Origin: Ignavibacteria bacterium
GTDB taxonomy: Bacteria > Bacteroidota > Ignavibacteria > Tepidaquicellales > OLB5
DNA length: 64,000 bases
Direction of reading: 5' to 3'
Assembly: GCA_017303675.1 (NCBI GenBank)
Contig: JAFLBX010000001.1
Span: forward strand, 1,685,970-1,749,969
Under the pieces are notes generated by a model, which ran no database searches, was not told the DNA's origin, and worked only from the letters and a program-made list of their open reading frames with translations. Numbering within the stretch: the stretch's first letter is position 1; the number at the start of each line of letters is the position of its first letter. Positions 49,568-58,202 of the stretch are shown here, one piece after another. The position numbers were made by a program, and so were the translations under genes.

Positions 49568-50743
49568 TCAAAACCGCAGCCACTCCCTTGGGTTCAGCGG
49601 AGAAGAATTCAACCATAACTCAAAATGCATGGTTTGACCCTCAAGAGTTTCGCCGGTTTTTCCAATAACCTGGTTCAGCTTGATAATATCACCGGCTTTT
49701 ACGTTAACTTCGCTTAATGAAGCATATACTGAACGGAAACCGTTGCTGTGTGTGATAATGATTATCTTCCCGTAAAATGGAATTTCACCGACTATACTTA
49801 CTGTTCCCTGGGCAATTGAATATACTTTTGAATTTTTAGCGATAGAAAAATCAACTCCGTTGTTTAAAGATATTGCCATTGTTTTATTATCAGAGATATT
49901 ACCGAAATTTGTTGAAATAAGACCAAGATCTATTGGTAAATTAATATTTCCTTTAACCTGGTTCAGGTCTCCGGAATCATAATTGATCCTGTTATATTTA
50001 TTATCTTTGAAAGATTCTTTATTCTCTTCAAAATTTGAAATAAAATTCCTGATATTATTCAGCTGAGATTCATAACGGGAAATACTCCCGGCCAGCAGGC
50101 TCGCTTCAGAATCGATAGCGCTTTTTAATGATTTTAATTCCTTTAATCTTGTTTCAAGTACTGCTCTTTCATTTCTTTTTGATTCAACATAAAATCTTTG
50201 TGAAGAAGTGGAAAGTGTCAGCATTTTTTTCTTTTCTTCGAGAATGAACTTCTTTGCTTTAAGGTCTCTCAGCTCTTTTTTCCTGTTCTGGGAAAATTTC
50301 TGCAGGTATTGGTTCCTTCTCAGGTATTCATTCGGGGTTTTTGAGCTTAAAAGGAGCTCAAGCTCATAGTTTTCGCCGTGTTTATACAAACTGATAACCT
50401 TGTTCTTAAAGCTTTCCTGTATCCTTTCAACTTCTTCGGCAAGGTAGATTATCATGTTGGTTTCAATTGCTATCTGGTCAGGGGTCATATACGATTCATT
50501 TTCGTAATTCTTCAGAAAGCTGTTAATGGAATTAACAGCGGCTTCAACACTGTCTATCTGCTGGTTTATTAATGCTGATCTTGATGTGATTTTTGTAATA
50601 CCGTTTTTGCTTTCAATTATTGCGCTTTCAGTATTTTCAGCCTGTTTTTTCTTATCCTGAAGTATTTCCTCATAGGTTGCGCCGCAAAAAATTAATATTG
50701 CGCTCAGGAAAAAAATATATTTCGTAATAAAACTCAGTCCCAT
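49568..50743 (-). CDS. envC: EnvC-like murein hydrolase activator (degenerate LytM/M23 domain)
   Basis: 391 residues: signal/anchor helix (about 4-22), a long coiled coil (about 25-245) and a C-terminal LytM fold (270-391). The fold is clear (G-V-D-F-S-I-A-K-N-S-K-V, G-K-I-I-I-I-T-H, G-Q-V-I-G-K-T-G) but the zinc site is incomplete: the first ligand of H-x-x-x-D is Asn294 (before Asp298) and the H-x-H pair is H373-F-E375. Such degenerate LytM proteins act by activating amidases rather than cutting peptidoglycan. ATG overlaps the stop of the DUF4292-type gene by 10 bases. Last gene of the lpx-linked operon. Confidence 0.85.
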   Translation of the reverse strand: MGLSFITKYIFFLSAILIFCGATYEEILQDKKKQAENTESAIIESKNGITKITSRSALINQQIDSVEAAVNSINSFLKNYENESYMTPDQIAIETNMIIYLAEEVERIQESFKNKVISLYKHGENYELELLLSSKTPNEYLRRNQYLQKFSQNRKKELRDLKAKKFILEEKKKMLTLSTSSQRFYVESKRNERAVLETRLKELKSLKSAIDSEASLLAGSISRYESQLNNIRNFISNFEENKESFKDNKYNRINYDSGDLNQVKGNINLPIDLGLISTNFGNISDNKTMAISLNNGVDFSIAKNSKVYSIAQGTVSIVGEIPFYGKIIIITHSNGFRSVYASLSEVNVKAGDIIKLNQVIGKTGETLEGQTMHFELWLNSSPLNPREWLRF

Positions 50744-51522
50744 TTTGTGACTTTTGCAGATTTTGGTATTTTTATCGAGAATTTAAGATCAGGTTTATTG
50801 AAGGTTTTATTAATATAATCAACATACACTGACTGTTTCTTTTCAGGGTTTCTTATCTTGATACTTGACGGAAAATATACCGTATTACCTGATGCATTTT
50901 CTTCAAAGTAATTATTGTAATCAACTTCAACTACAGTTTTTTTATCTTCATCAAAAGAATTATATTTATTTACGGTGTATATTGAAGGATCAATAAAATA
51001 CTTTTTGCTGCCGGGGGGTGAATTAGTTGTAATAGTATAAAGACCTTTTTCGCTTCCTGCATTGGCTGAATCAAGTTCAGATGTTTCAAAAATAAATCCT
51101 CCGCTGAATCCGTTAATCAGCTCGTCAAATGAAACCTTAATTCTTAAGACAGCTCCTATGTTAATATCATTTGTCGGACCAAGTATTGCCCTGTTTTCCT
51201 GGACATTGTAATAAATGAAATCATACCTTGTAATAAGCGCCTGTGCAATTGAAATTCCAAACGGTCCGTCAATCCGGACAAAAACTGAATCAGGTTTTTT
51301 GATCCTAACTTCTATCCATCCCTGGCCGGACTGCTCGGGGGAATCAAAAGCAATATTCCCGGAAGCTTCCATGGTTTCAATAAGCTTTGAATTACGGTTT
51401 ACCTTTTCTTTGATATCCTTTAAAACAGCCGGATCCGGGTCATTACCTGATGAACCTGAACATGCGCTGAATATTAACGCAGAAAATATTGCAATTGAAA
51501 CGAGAGCTTTGAACTTACTGAT
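50734..51522 (-). CDS. DUF4292-type lipoprotein; no canonical start codon
   Basis: An envelope lipoprotein of about 262 residues. The first ATG in frame is at 51372, but the frame is open upstream and encodes a clear lipoprotein signal: K-F-K-A-L-V-S-I-A-I-F-S-A-L-I-F-S-A-C, with Cys at 51460-51462, then S-G-S-S-G-N. Between the upstream stop (51588) and this signal there is no ATG, GTG or TTG; the best candidate is ATC at 51520-51522, which overlaps the end of the amidotransferase gene by 8 bases. The remainder (G-N-I-A-F, V-F-V-R-I-D-G-P-F-G, I-T-T-N) resembles the LolA/LolB-like DUF4292 family, whose usual neighbour is an EnvC-like gene, as here. Confidence 0.7.
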   Translation of the reverse strand: MSKFKALVSIAIFSALIFSACSGSSGNDPDPAVLKDIKEKVNRNSKLIETMEASGNIAFDSPEQSGQGWIEVRIKKPDSVFVRIDGPFGISIAQALITRYDFIYYNVQENRAILGPTNDINIGAVLRIKVSFDELINGFSGGFIFETSELDSANAGSEKGLYTITTNSPPGSKKYFIDPSIYTVNKYNSFDEDKKTVVEVDYNNYFEENASGNTVYFPSSIKIRNPEKKQSVYVDYINKTFNKPDLKFSIKIPKSAKVTKWD

Positions 51523-52216
51523 CTTTGTATATTTCCTCTCTAAATTTATCCAGTATATTTTTGCTGAATACGCTGTTTTTATCTGTCATTCTTTCCGGAT
51601 GCCATTGTACAGCAAGCATAAATGGCTTTCCATCTTTACTGTCCCATTCAACAGCTTCTATAATACCGTCATCAGCCCTTGCTGAAATTATTAATCCTTC
51701 TCCAAGCCTGTCAATTGCCTGGTGATGTGAACTGTTGACAGTTCCTATTTCACTTTTAACAGTATCATATAAAAGGGTGCTTTTTTTAATATTAATATTG
51801 TGTGTACGGTCCTGGGATGAAGAAATTTTCCGGTGATTTGTATTTCTGATAGTTTCTATATCATTTATTAAACTTCCGTTCAGTTTACAGTTAATTACCT
51901 GTAAACCGCGGCATATTCCGAGTACCGGGAAATTATTCTGAAAAGCGTATTCAAGCAGCTTGAATTCAAATCCATCCCTTGCGGGTATATACTCTTCGCG
52001 GTTTTTGCCATCTTCCCAGTCATTATAGAACTCCGGGAAAATATCAACACCCCCGGTTAAAAGCAGGGCAGAGCATTTTTTGATATCTTCGAAGTTATTC
52101 TTTTCCCAGTCCAGTATGATATAAGGAAGTTCATTTTCTTCAAGCCATTTATAATACTTTTCAAAATTGCTGTTGCTGCGTGTTAAACCAATATATTTAA
52201 TATTGTTACCTGTCAT
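51515..52216 (-). CDS. Class I glutamine amidotransferase, peptidase C26/PuuD-like
   Basis: 233 residues with the class I amidotransferase triad: Cys102 in L-G-I-C-R-G-L-Q (nucleophile elbow), His206 and Glu208 in Q-W-H-P-E. The L-L-L-T-G-G-V-D-I-F-P-E-F-Y block and A-R-D-G-F-E are typical of gamma-glutamyl-GABA hydrolase-like (PuuD) enzymes of the C26 family. The true substrate is unknown, and the company of envelope genes may point to something other than putrescine metabolism. ATG overlaps the lpxK stop by 4 bases. Confidence 0.8.
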   Translation of the reverse strand: MTGNNIKYIGLTRSNSNFEKYYKWLEENELPYIILDWEKNNFEDIKKCSALLLTGGVDIFPEFYNDWEDGKNREEYIPARDGFEFKLLEYAFQNNFPVLGICRGLQVINCKLNGSLINDIETIRNTNHRKISSSQDRTHNINIKKSTLLYDTVKSEIGTVNSSHHQAIDRLGEGLIISARADDGIIEAVEWDSKDGKPFMLAVQWHPERMTDKNSVFSKNILDKFREEIYKDQ

Positions 52217-53274
52217 TCAGTATCGAGTAAATTATCTATTTCTTTGTATAAATATTCAGAATTTTGGTCAATTTGCATCTTTATTTTTGCAAAATAAAGT
52301 GGAAAGTTATAGAGCAGGTTCTTATATGTATTTTCACTTTTTGCTTTTAAAACCAGCTCAGAATTTTTTATCCTGACAAAATCTTTTTGAGTTGTTATAA
52401 TATGTGATGACATATTGGTTTTGAATGTGCTCATGATCTTTTCCAGATCTTCGTTACTGAAATAATGATGGTCAGGGAAAATTAAAAACTCATCAATTTT
52501 AATTTTTTGTTCATTTATCAGAAGCTTAAAAGAGTCAGGCTTGCCAATACCGCAAAAAACTACTGCTGATTTTATATTTCCTGCATCGGCTTGAGCGCCT
52601 GAAATATTTTTGAAGCCTTCAAATTTATAGCTGCAGATAACCTGCGGCATATTTTTCCTGTTTTCATTAACAGGAAATTTATCAAATTTATTGTTTATCA
52701 CAAGAATATCAGCTCGCCTGAAGTTTTTAAGAGGTTCCCTTAAGTTTCCTGCAGGTATCAAATGTTTATCACTGTCCGGATTCAGTATAACAATATCAAG
52801 ATCCCTGTATAATTTCCTGTGCTGGAATCCGTCATCTACTATAATAATTTCAGGCTTAAATTTAGTTGCGGCAAACTTTGCAGCTTTTGTTTTATCATCA
52901 CCCACAACTAGCAATCCGCCCCCAAGCCCTTCTTCTGAAAGATTTTCAAGCAGCATCAATGCTTCATCACCCAGGTTTTCTGTGTTCAGCTCATGTTTTT
53001 CATTCTTGAACCCGGTTTCAACAACTTTTATATCATCAAACTCTCTTTTATATCCTTTGCTTACAATTACTGCAAATTTATTTTTCTTAAGCAGGTATTC
53101 AGTTATTAGCTCAACAAAAGGTGTTTTCCCGGTTCCGCCGGCTGCTATATTACCTACAGAAATTATTTTAGGGTCAAGAACCTTTGGTTTTATAATTCCT
53201 GAATTATAAAGGAAGTTCCTTAAAAAGACCAGTACCCTGAAAATATAACTGAGCGGAATTGTAATAATTTTCAT
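52213..53274 (-). CDS. lpxK: Tetraacyldisaccharide 4'-kinase LpxK
   Basis: Membrane-associated kinase that phosphorylates the 4' position of the lipid A precursor. 353 residues: N-terminal membrane-binding helix, Walker A-type loop G-G-T-G-K-T (46-51) after S-V-G-N-I-A-A, and D-D-G-F-Q-H-R-K-L-Y-R-D-L-D-I-V-I-L, the LpxK signature. The ATG overlaps the lpxB stop by 4 bases and the stop overlaps the next ATG by 4, so three genes are translationally linked. Confidence 0.94.
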   Translation of the reverse strand: MKIITIPLSYIFRVLVFLRNFLYNSGIIKPKVLDPKIISVGNIAAGGTGKTPFVELITEYLLKKNKFAVIVSKGYKREFDDIKVVETGFKNEKHELNTENLGDEALMLLENLSEEGLGGGLLVVGDDKTKAAKFAATKFKPEIIIVDDGFQHRKLYRDLDIVILNPDSDKHLIPAGNLREPLKNFRRADILVINNKFDKFPVNENRKNMPQVICSYKFEGFKNISGAQADAGNIKSAVVFCGIGKPDSFKLLINEQKIKIDEFLIFPDHHYFSNEDLEKIMSTFKTNMSSHIITTQKDFVRIKNSELVLKAKSENTYKNLLYNFPLYFAKIKMQIDQNSEYLYKEIDNLLDTE

Positions 53275-54413
53275 AAACCTGCCGAATTAATAATAAGAGC
53301 AGCTGCTTCAGTAGATGCATCTTTGCTGCCCAGAATCCTTTTAACCTTTTGGAAATTTTCTTTCATTTCATTCCTGTAATCAGTATCCTCAAGCAGCTTC
53401 ATAGCTTCGCTGTGTAATTTTCCCGGGGTGAAATCATTCTGAATGAATTCTTTGATCACATTGCCTTCCAGCAGGATATTAACGATACCTAGCTTATCGA
53501 TCTTTACTACGGGTTTCAGCAGGTAATAGTTCAAAGGGAAGGTTTTGTAAAATATCAGGTAAGGCGTACCGAGCAGTGCACATTCCATTGTTGAAGTACC
53601 GGCTTTTGCTAAAACGAGGTCGCTGTTCAGAATAAGGTCATATGTTTTTTCACCGGTTAAATTAAATTCCTTAAGCTCATTGCGGAATTCATCAAATGAT
53701 CCTTCCAGCCCGGGGGCTATGCTGATATTTATATCAGCATCAATATCTTTTTTTATCAGTTTGATAGTTTGTATAAGTACGGGCATATGATTTTTAATTT
53801 CATCCTTGCGGCTGCCCGGTAAAATTGTAATGGTTTTTTTATTCCGGGGTTTTACCGGGTGAGAAGAAATATATTCATCAATTCTTTTTACAAGGGGATG
53901 ACCTGTGAATATAGCTTTAACATCAAAGCGGGAATAAAAATCTACTTCAAACGGAAAAACTACCAGCATTAGATCCACGTATTTTTTGATCTTGAATACA
54001 CGTTTTTCATGCCAGGCCCATAATTGAGGTGAAATATAATATATTATCTTTTTTTTGTAAAAGTTTCTTATTTCTTCAGCAAGCCGTAAGTTAAAGCCGG
54101 GGTAATCCACTAAAATAACTGTGTCTGGTGAATTCAAGCGGATGAAATCTGAAGCATCGCGGATAGCTTTTTTGAAAAAGGAATATTTTTTTATTACATC
54201 AACAAAGCCAACAGTTGCAAGATCTTTTACATGATACATGGCATTTAAGCCTTCAGCCTGCATTAAGTCTCCGCCAAGTCCACTGAAAGTGAGCTTCCTG
54301 TGAGATAATCGGTTAAGCTCCTTCATCAAAGATGAGGCATGCATATCGCCCGATTGCTCACCCGCTGAAATGAAAACAGACCCGGCATTATTTGAACCGG
54401 CTTCAGTACTCAT
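53271..54413 (-). CDS. lpxB: Lipid A disaccharide synthase LpxB
   Basis: Glycosyltransferase that joins UDP-2,3-diacylglucosamine and lipid X. 380 residues with the N-terminal S-A-G-E-Q-S-G-D-M-H-A-S (16-27), S-G-L-G-G-D-L-M-Q-A-E-G, Y-Y-I-S-P-Q-L-W-A-W, L-P-G-S-R-K-D-E-I and A-K-A-G-T-S-T-M-E, all LpxB blocks. ATG start. Adjacent and coupled to lpxK. Confidence 0.95.
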   Translation of the reverse strand: MSTEAGSNNAGSVFISAGEQSGDMHASSLMKELNRLSHRKLTFSGLGGDLMQAEGLNAMYHVKDLATVGFVDVIKKYSFFKKAIRDASDFIRLNSPDTVILVDYPGFNLRLAEEIRNFYKKKIIYYISPQLWAWHEKRVFKIKKYVDLMLVVFPFEVDFYSRFDVKAIFTGHPLVKRIDEYISSHPVKPRNKKTITILPGSRKDEIKNHMPVLIQTIKLIKKDIDADINISIAPGLEGSFDEFRNELKEFNLTGEKTYDLILNSDLVLAKAGTSTMECALLGTPYLIFYKTFPLNYYLLKPVVKIDKLGIVNILLEGNVIKEFIQNDFTPGKLHSEAMKLLEDTDYRNEMKENFQKVKRILGSKDASTEAAALIINSAGL

Positions 54414-54437
54414 TAAATCTTTATGATTGTGAAAAAT

Positions 54438-55022
54438 TTATTGGTTAATGAGAAAATAAATTACAACTATCATCAATATGCTGATAAATGCCGCCTGGAA
54501 GGTTCTTTTTTCTGAAACATAAGCTGCCTTGATATCCTGGCCCAGCTTTGATCTTTTGGATTCATCGTAAGCAGTGAACTTTGGCAGAAACCTGTTCACA
54601 TTTTTGTAATAATGGTCATATTTATCCTTGAACTTTTCCCTCAGGAAGCCTTCTTCTTCAAGTATTATATAATAATACTGGAAAGAAAAATACACAATGC
54701 TTAATATCTGGAGAAAAGGTACCAGTGAATTAGCCATTATACTTATACCGAAATACATCAGTATATTCCCGAGGTAAAGCGGGTTACGTACATATGCAAA
54801 AGGTCCCTGTGTGACCAGGCTGGATGCACCTACATTGCCGGTAGTCCTTGTTTCACTGCCTGCATATGAAACACCCCAAAAGCGAAATGACTCTCCGATT
54901 AATACGAAAATCCCCCCGATTATCATTGTAGTAACTGTAGGGCGTGCAAATAATAGCATGGGGATAATGAACGGAAGGGGAGTGTAAGACCTGTACTGAA
55001 AGAAAAATTTACCTAATGTCAT
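54438..55022 (-). CDS. ICMT/PEMT-like membrane methyltransferase
   Basis: 194-residue integral membrane protein with four to five hydrophobic segments and the conserved motif G-P-F-A-Y-V-R-N-P-L-Y-L-G-N (73-86) plus E-E-E-G-F-L-R-E-K-F, which define the isoprenylcysteine carboxyl methyltransferase and phospholipid methyltransferase superfamily. SAM-dependent methylation of a lipid or membrane-bound substrate is expected; the substrate is unknown. A last helix (about 172-192) follows an extra basic segment. It lies 24 bases upstream of lpxB and so could act on an envelope lipid. Confidence 0.75.
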   Translation of the reverse strand: MTLGKFFFQYRSYTPLPFIIPMLLFARPTVTTMIIGGIFVLIGESFRFWGVSYAGSETRTTGNVGASSLVTQGPFAYVRNPLYLGNILMYFGISIMANSLVPFLQILSIVYFSFQYYYIILEEEGFLREKFKDKYDHYYKNVNRFLPKFTAYDESKRSKLGQDIKAAYVSEKRTFQAAFISILMIVVIYFLINQ

Positions 55023-55060
55023 TTAATATTTATTACTTTGTTAATAATCTGGTTTATTTG

Positions 55061-55789
55061 TTAACCACGCATAAAAACTTCGCGGCGTTTGCGTTTTGCT
55101 GAGTCTCTGTGTTTAAGCTTTTTCTGCTGTAAAAACTTTTCAAGCTTTTTTATAATATCACCGAATGTTTGATACTCATGATATGTAATGTTGTTCTTCC
55201 AGCAGTATGAAGCAAGTGATTTTTTCGCAAAAACAATATCAGCGTAGTTCACTACGCATGCATCTGAAAACCCATCACCAATAAACACAGAAATTTCATC
55301 ATCAGCGGTGCTGTTCATCAGGATGTTGCGTTTACTGGTGCCGCACTTCATGCAGTCTGAATCAGAATTCGGGAATTCCAGCCATATCGATTTATTATCT
55401 TCTGAAAAAACTATTTTATTTGCAAAATATGGAATATTAAGTCCGTAATTATTTAATATTCTCTGAATATAATAATCCATTCCTTCACTTAGAATAACAA
55501 GCGGGATATTTCTTACATTGCAAAATTCGGTAAACCTAATGAACATCGGGTCAAGCCGCTGGGAATCAATAATCCTGTTGAATTCCTGAATATCAAAATC
55601 TTCTATCAGCGAACATTCCTTTAAAAAACACTCTCTAGCTCCAATTTTTTGCTCCTCGAAATCCTTTATGATTTCTGCCCATTTATCCTTCTTTTTGATG
55701 AAGAATTCACCCATTTCAATCCATGTATCATAAAGGGTGATAGTGCCGTCAAAATCACTGAATATTTTTAACTTAGGTTCGATTTGCAT
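55061..55789 (-). CDS. HAD-superfamily phosphatase, MtnX/SerB-like
   Basis: 242 residues with HAD motif I F-S-D-F-D-G-T-I-T (10-18; nucleophile Asp12, acid Asp14), motif II S-E-G region (L-S-E-G-M-D at 99-104), and motif IV G-D-G-F-S-D (near 171-176). The H-A-D cap arrangement and length resemble MtnX-type phosphatases of the methionine salvage pathway. It also has a Cys pair (C-M-K-C, near 145-148) and a very basic C-terminal tail (K-H-R-D-S-A-K-R-K-R-R-E). No mtn genes are nearby, so the substrate is uncertain. First gene of the lpx-linked operon. Confidence 0.75.
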   Translation of the reverse strand: MQIEPKLKIFSDFDGTITLYDTWIEMGEFFIKKKDKWAEIIKDFEEQKIGARECFLKECSLIEDFDIQEFNRIIDSQRLDPMFIRFTEFCNVRNIPLVILSEGMDYYIQRILNNYGLNIPYFANKIVFSEDNKSIWLEFPNSDSDCMKCGTSKRNILMNSTADDEISVFIGDGFSDACVVNYADIVFAKKSLASYCWKNNITYHEYQTFGDIIKKLEKFLQQKKLKHRDSAKRKRREVFMRG

Positions 55790-55804
55790 TTATAGCCTGA
55801 ATAT

Positions 55805-55835
55805 TAAAAATAATTTTAAATCATAGCTAATTCAA
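55805..55835 (-). promoter_or_regulatory. Probable promoter of the MtnX-lpxB-lpxK-envC operon
   Basis: Minus strand TTG (plus 55833-55835), 20 bases, TATTTTTA (plus 55805-55812), one mismatch to TAnnTTTG at its last base. It would give a short leader of about 10 bases before the first ATG. Confidence 0.4.
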
Positions 55836-55890
55836 GGTAACAATGAATAATAAATTGTCCAAAATTTAGTGAATTAGTGCTAAATAATGC

Positions 55891-55920
55891 AAAAAGGAAT
55901 AAATTGCTTTATTCCTTTTT
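55891..55920. terminator. Bidirectional terminator-like hairpin in the 55790-56256 gap
   Basis: AAAAAGGAATAAA and TTTATTCCTTTTT pair over 13 bp around TTGC, with T residues following on both strands. The only candidate gene it could serve is the small minus-strand frame at 56004-56120; otherwise it insulates the divergent genes. Confidence 0.6.
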
Positions 55921-56003
55921 TAAATTGTCAAGCGGAGGTAATCACTTAACATTTGTTAATGAGGTAATACAAAACTTATTTCAATTTTATTGTTTAATTC
56001 CGG

Positions 56004-56120
56004 TCAGAATTTAAGATAATAGTTATAACACAATACAGCTAATACTGTTAAATTTAATATTATCATGCTTGTCGTAATTTTTTCAACTGTTTTGATCTTT
56101 AATTGATTTAAAATGTTCAT
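56004..56120 (-). CDS. Possible small membrane protein, 38 residues
   Basis: In the 467-base gap between the MtnX-like and VOC genes, the minus strand reads M-N-I-L-N-Q-L-K-I-K-T-V-E-K then a hydrophobic stretch M-I-I-L-N-L-T-V-L-A-V-L-C and ends N-Y-Y-L-K-F. That is a basic amphipathic N-terminus plus one membrane helix. The ATG at 56120 is preceded by AAAGGAAT, 7 bases upstream, a plausible ribosome site, and a terminator-like hairpin lies 84 bases past the stop. No clear TAnnTTTG promoter is visible. The frame may be chance; no family is known to me. The rest of the gap holds nothing else I can support. Confidence 0.35.
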   Translation of the reverse strand: MNILNQLKIKTVEKITTSMIILNLTVLAVLCYNYYLKF

Positions 56121-56256
56121 TTTTTTATTCCTTTCATACTATTAAGACGCCGGGTATAATGAAAAGGTTGCATTTATTTTATTTTGAATGTATTTTGCAT
56201 TTCCGTCCTCAATAAATCTCATTTTTAATAATTTTTTTTAAAAGAAAGGATTTTCC

Positions 56257-56619
56257 ATGCCCAGAGTTATTCATTTTGAAATTGTATCAACTGATACAGA
56301 AAAATCAAAAAAATTTTATGAAAATGTATTTGACTGGAAATTCAATCAATTTGGGGAAGAGCAATACTGGTTGATTTCTACCGGAGACCCGAATGCTAGG
56401 GGAATTGACGGCGGATTGGCAAAAAGCAAAGGCGAAGCAGTTATTACAAATATTATAGATGTTCCTGACCTTGAGTTATATATAGATAAAGTGGAAAAAA
56501 ATGGCGGGAATATAGTAGTGCCCAAAAACGGCATTCCCGGGGTTGGCTGGCTGTGTTATTTTAAGGATAATACAGGAAACCTGTTCGGGTTGATGCAGCA
56601 TGACCCAAATGCTAAATAA
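56257..56619 (+). CDS. VOC-superfamily (glyoxalase-like) protein
   Basis: 120 residues forming the paired beta-alpha-beta-beta-beta fold of vicinal oxygen chelate proteins: H-F-E-I-V-S-T-D-T-E-K-S-K-K-F-Y-E-N-V-F-D-W-K (6-28) and the second half with V-G-W-L-C-Y-F-K-D-N-T-G-N-L-F-G-L-M (about 96-113). Possible metal ligands are His6 and a C-terminal residue, but Glu at the last ligand position is not present (G-L-M-Q), so a binding rather than glyoxalase role is possible. ATG start; single gene with a bidirectional terminator after it. Confidence 0.8.
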   Translation: MPRVIHFEIVSTDTEKSKKFYENVFDWKFNQFGEEQYWLISTGDPNARGIDGGLAKSKGEAVITNIIDVPDLELYIDKVEKNGGNIVVPKNGIPGVGWLCYFKDNTGNLFGLMQHDPNAK

Positions 56620-56640
56620 AACTATAAATCAGATAAATAA

Positions 56641-56674
56641 AAAACCCCGGCTAAAAACATGCCGGGGTTTTTTT
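56641..56674. terminator. Bidirectional terminator between VOC and FKBP genes
   Basis: AAAACCCCGGC (56641-56651) and GCCGGGGTTTT (56661-56671) form an 11-bp stem with a 9-base loop, flanked by an A run and a T run, so it can end transcription from both converging genes. Confidence 0.85.
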
Positions 56675-56679
56675 ATATA

Positions 56680-57027
56680 TTATTTTATACTGATAAGCTC
56701 TACATCAAATAAAAGTGTAGCGTTCGGTGGAATAACTCCGCCTGCGCCTCTTGAACCGTAACCAAGTTCTGCCGGAATTGTAAGTTTCCTTTTGCCGCCG
56801 ACTTTCATTGTTGCAACGCCTTCATCCCATCCTTTAATTACCTGCCCGATTCCGATCGTAAAAGAAAACGGCTGGTTGCGGTCTCTTGAGCTGTCAAATT
56901 TTTTGCCGTCTGTAAGCGTACCTGTATAATGTACTGTTACAGTTTGTCCGCGCTGCGGTGATGCCCCTGTGCCTTCAATTTCATCTGTATATTTTAAACC
57001 TGAAGGTGTTGTTTGTTCTGCTGCCAT
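56680..57027 (-). CDS. FKBP-type peptidyl-prolyl isomerase
   Basis: 115-residue single-domain FKBP, cytoplasmic (no signal peptide). Conserved active-site features: [47 protein letters not shown] and [13 protein letters not shown]. Assists protein folding. ATG start. It lies 43 bases after the M42 peptidase gene on the same strand and may be co-transcribed. Confidence 0.95.
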   Translation of the reverse strand: MAAEQTTPSGLKYTDEIEGTGASPQRGQTVTVHYTGTLTDGKKFDSSRDRNQPFSFTIGIGQVIKGWDEGVATMKVGGKRKLTIPAELGYGSRGAGGVIPPNATLLFDVELISIK

Positions 57028-57070
57028 TATTTTTTTTCCTGAAAATATTAATTAATGATTATATAATTAT

Positions 57071-58120
57071 TTAAAATTCGAGTTTAGATTTAGCAATAAA
57101 TTCCGCCAAAAGGTCAACTGTCATACCTATATCTTTTAGGCTTAATGTTTCAACTGATGAATGCAGGTACCTGGTAGCTACAGAAACAACTCCAATTGCA
57201 ATTCCCCCGCGTGACTGAGATATCGGGTCAGCATCAGTCCATGTATGGCCATAATCAACATCTATCTGGTGTTTCATTTTGGTTCGTTTGGCTGTGTTTA
57301 TCAGCTCATCAGCTAGCTTATTATTGCTTCTTACGCCCCTGGTAATTACAGGCCCAAGCCCGAGTTTTGTAACCCCGAATCTTTCCTTGGGGATCTCAGG
57401 CTGGTCTGATGAAGGAATAACATCAATTGCAATTGCTGCATCCGGTTTAAAGTTGTAAGCAGGATTTCCTGCTCCCCATACACCGGTTTCTTCCTGAACG
57501 GAAGAAACACCGAATACGGTATTTTTCAGGTTTTTAACTTTTGAAAGCTTTCTGAGAGTTTCAGCTACTATATAAACACCTATCCTGTTATCCCAGCAGC
57601 GTGAAGTTGCGGTACCGTTTGTCATTTCGCAGAAATCTCCGCCAAATACAACAGGGTCGCCAATTGAAACATATTTCTCAGCGTCTTTTCTGTTCTTAGC
57701 TCCTATATCAAGCCATATATCGTGCATTTCAAGCTTTTTATCTCTTTGAGCGTTAGTTAATAAATGAAGCGAAGTTCTGCCTATAACTGCATCAACAGCG
57801 CCTTTTTTTGAAAGGATCCTTGCCCGGTGAGATGCCAGTATTGTGGGATCAACACCGCCGATTGGCCTTACATATATAAAGCCATCATCATTTATGTAAT
57901 TTATTATCAGACCAATTTCATCAGAGTGACCGACTATCATTATTGATCTTTGTTTCCCGGGATTTAATGTTGCTGTAAGATTGCCATGAATATCTTTTTT
58001 AATATCCGGACAGAATTTGCTTACTTCATCTTTCCAGATCTGCTGTACAGGTTCTTCGAAGCCTGAAGGGGCTGGTGTGTTAACAAGGTTAACAAGAAAT
58101 TGTTTTTGTTCGTTTGTCAT
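57071..58120 (-). CDS. M42-family metallo-aminopeptidase
   Basis: 349 residues of the M42 (glutamyl aminopeptidase/TET) family, zinc-dependent cytosolic enzymes forming large complexes that degrade peptides. Metal and catalytic residues: His65 and Asp67 in V-G-H-S-D-E-I-G, Asp177 in C-W-D-N-R-I-G, Glu210-Glu211 in Q-E-E-T-G, Asp233 in A-I-D-V, and a late His in R-Y-L-H-S-S-V-E. Also A-P-S-G-F-E near the N-terminus. ATG start. Transcribed in the same direction as smc, 82 bases downstream of it. Confidence 0.9.
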   Translation of the reverse strand: MTNEQKQFLVNLVNTPAPSGFEEPVQQIWKDEVSKFCPDIKKDIHGNLTATLNPGKQRSIMIVGHSDEIGLIINYINDDGFIYVRPIGGVDPTILASHRARILSKKGAVDAVIGRTSLHLLTNAQRDKKLEMHDIWLDIGAKNRKDAEKYVSIGDPVVFGGDFCEMTNGTATSRCWDNRIGVYIVAETLRKLSKVKNLKNTVFGVSSVQEETGVWGAGNPAYNFKPDAAIAIDVIPSSDQPEIPKERFGVTKLGLGPVITRGVRSNNKLADELINTAKRTKMKHQIDVDYGHTWTDADPISQSRGGIAIGVVSVATRYLHSSVETLSLKDIGMTVDLLAEFIAKSKLEF

Positions 58121-58202
58121 GGAATAATTTTTTTGATATGATGCCGTTAAATTAATTAAATTTAATTAAGAGGGCATTGCTGTAAATTTGAATATGTTAA
58201 AA

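Noticed and set aside
49470-49637. Small plus-strand frame (about 55 residues) starting in the gap before the atp promoter
   Set aside because: Its second half is antisense to the envC-like gene and no ribosome site or motif is visible.
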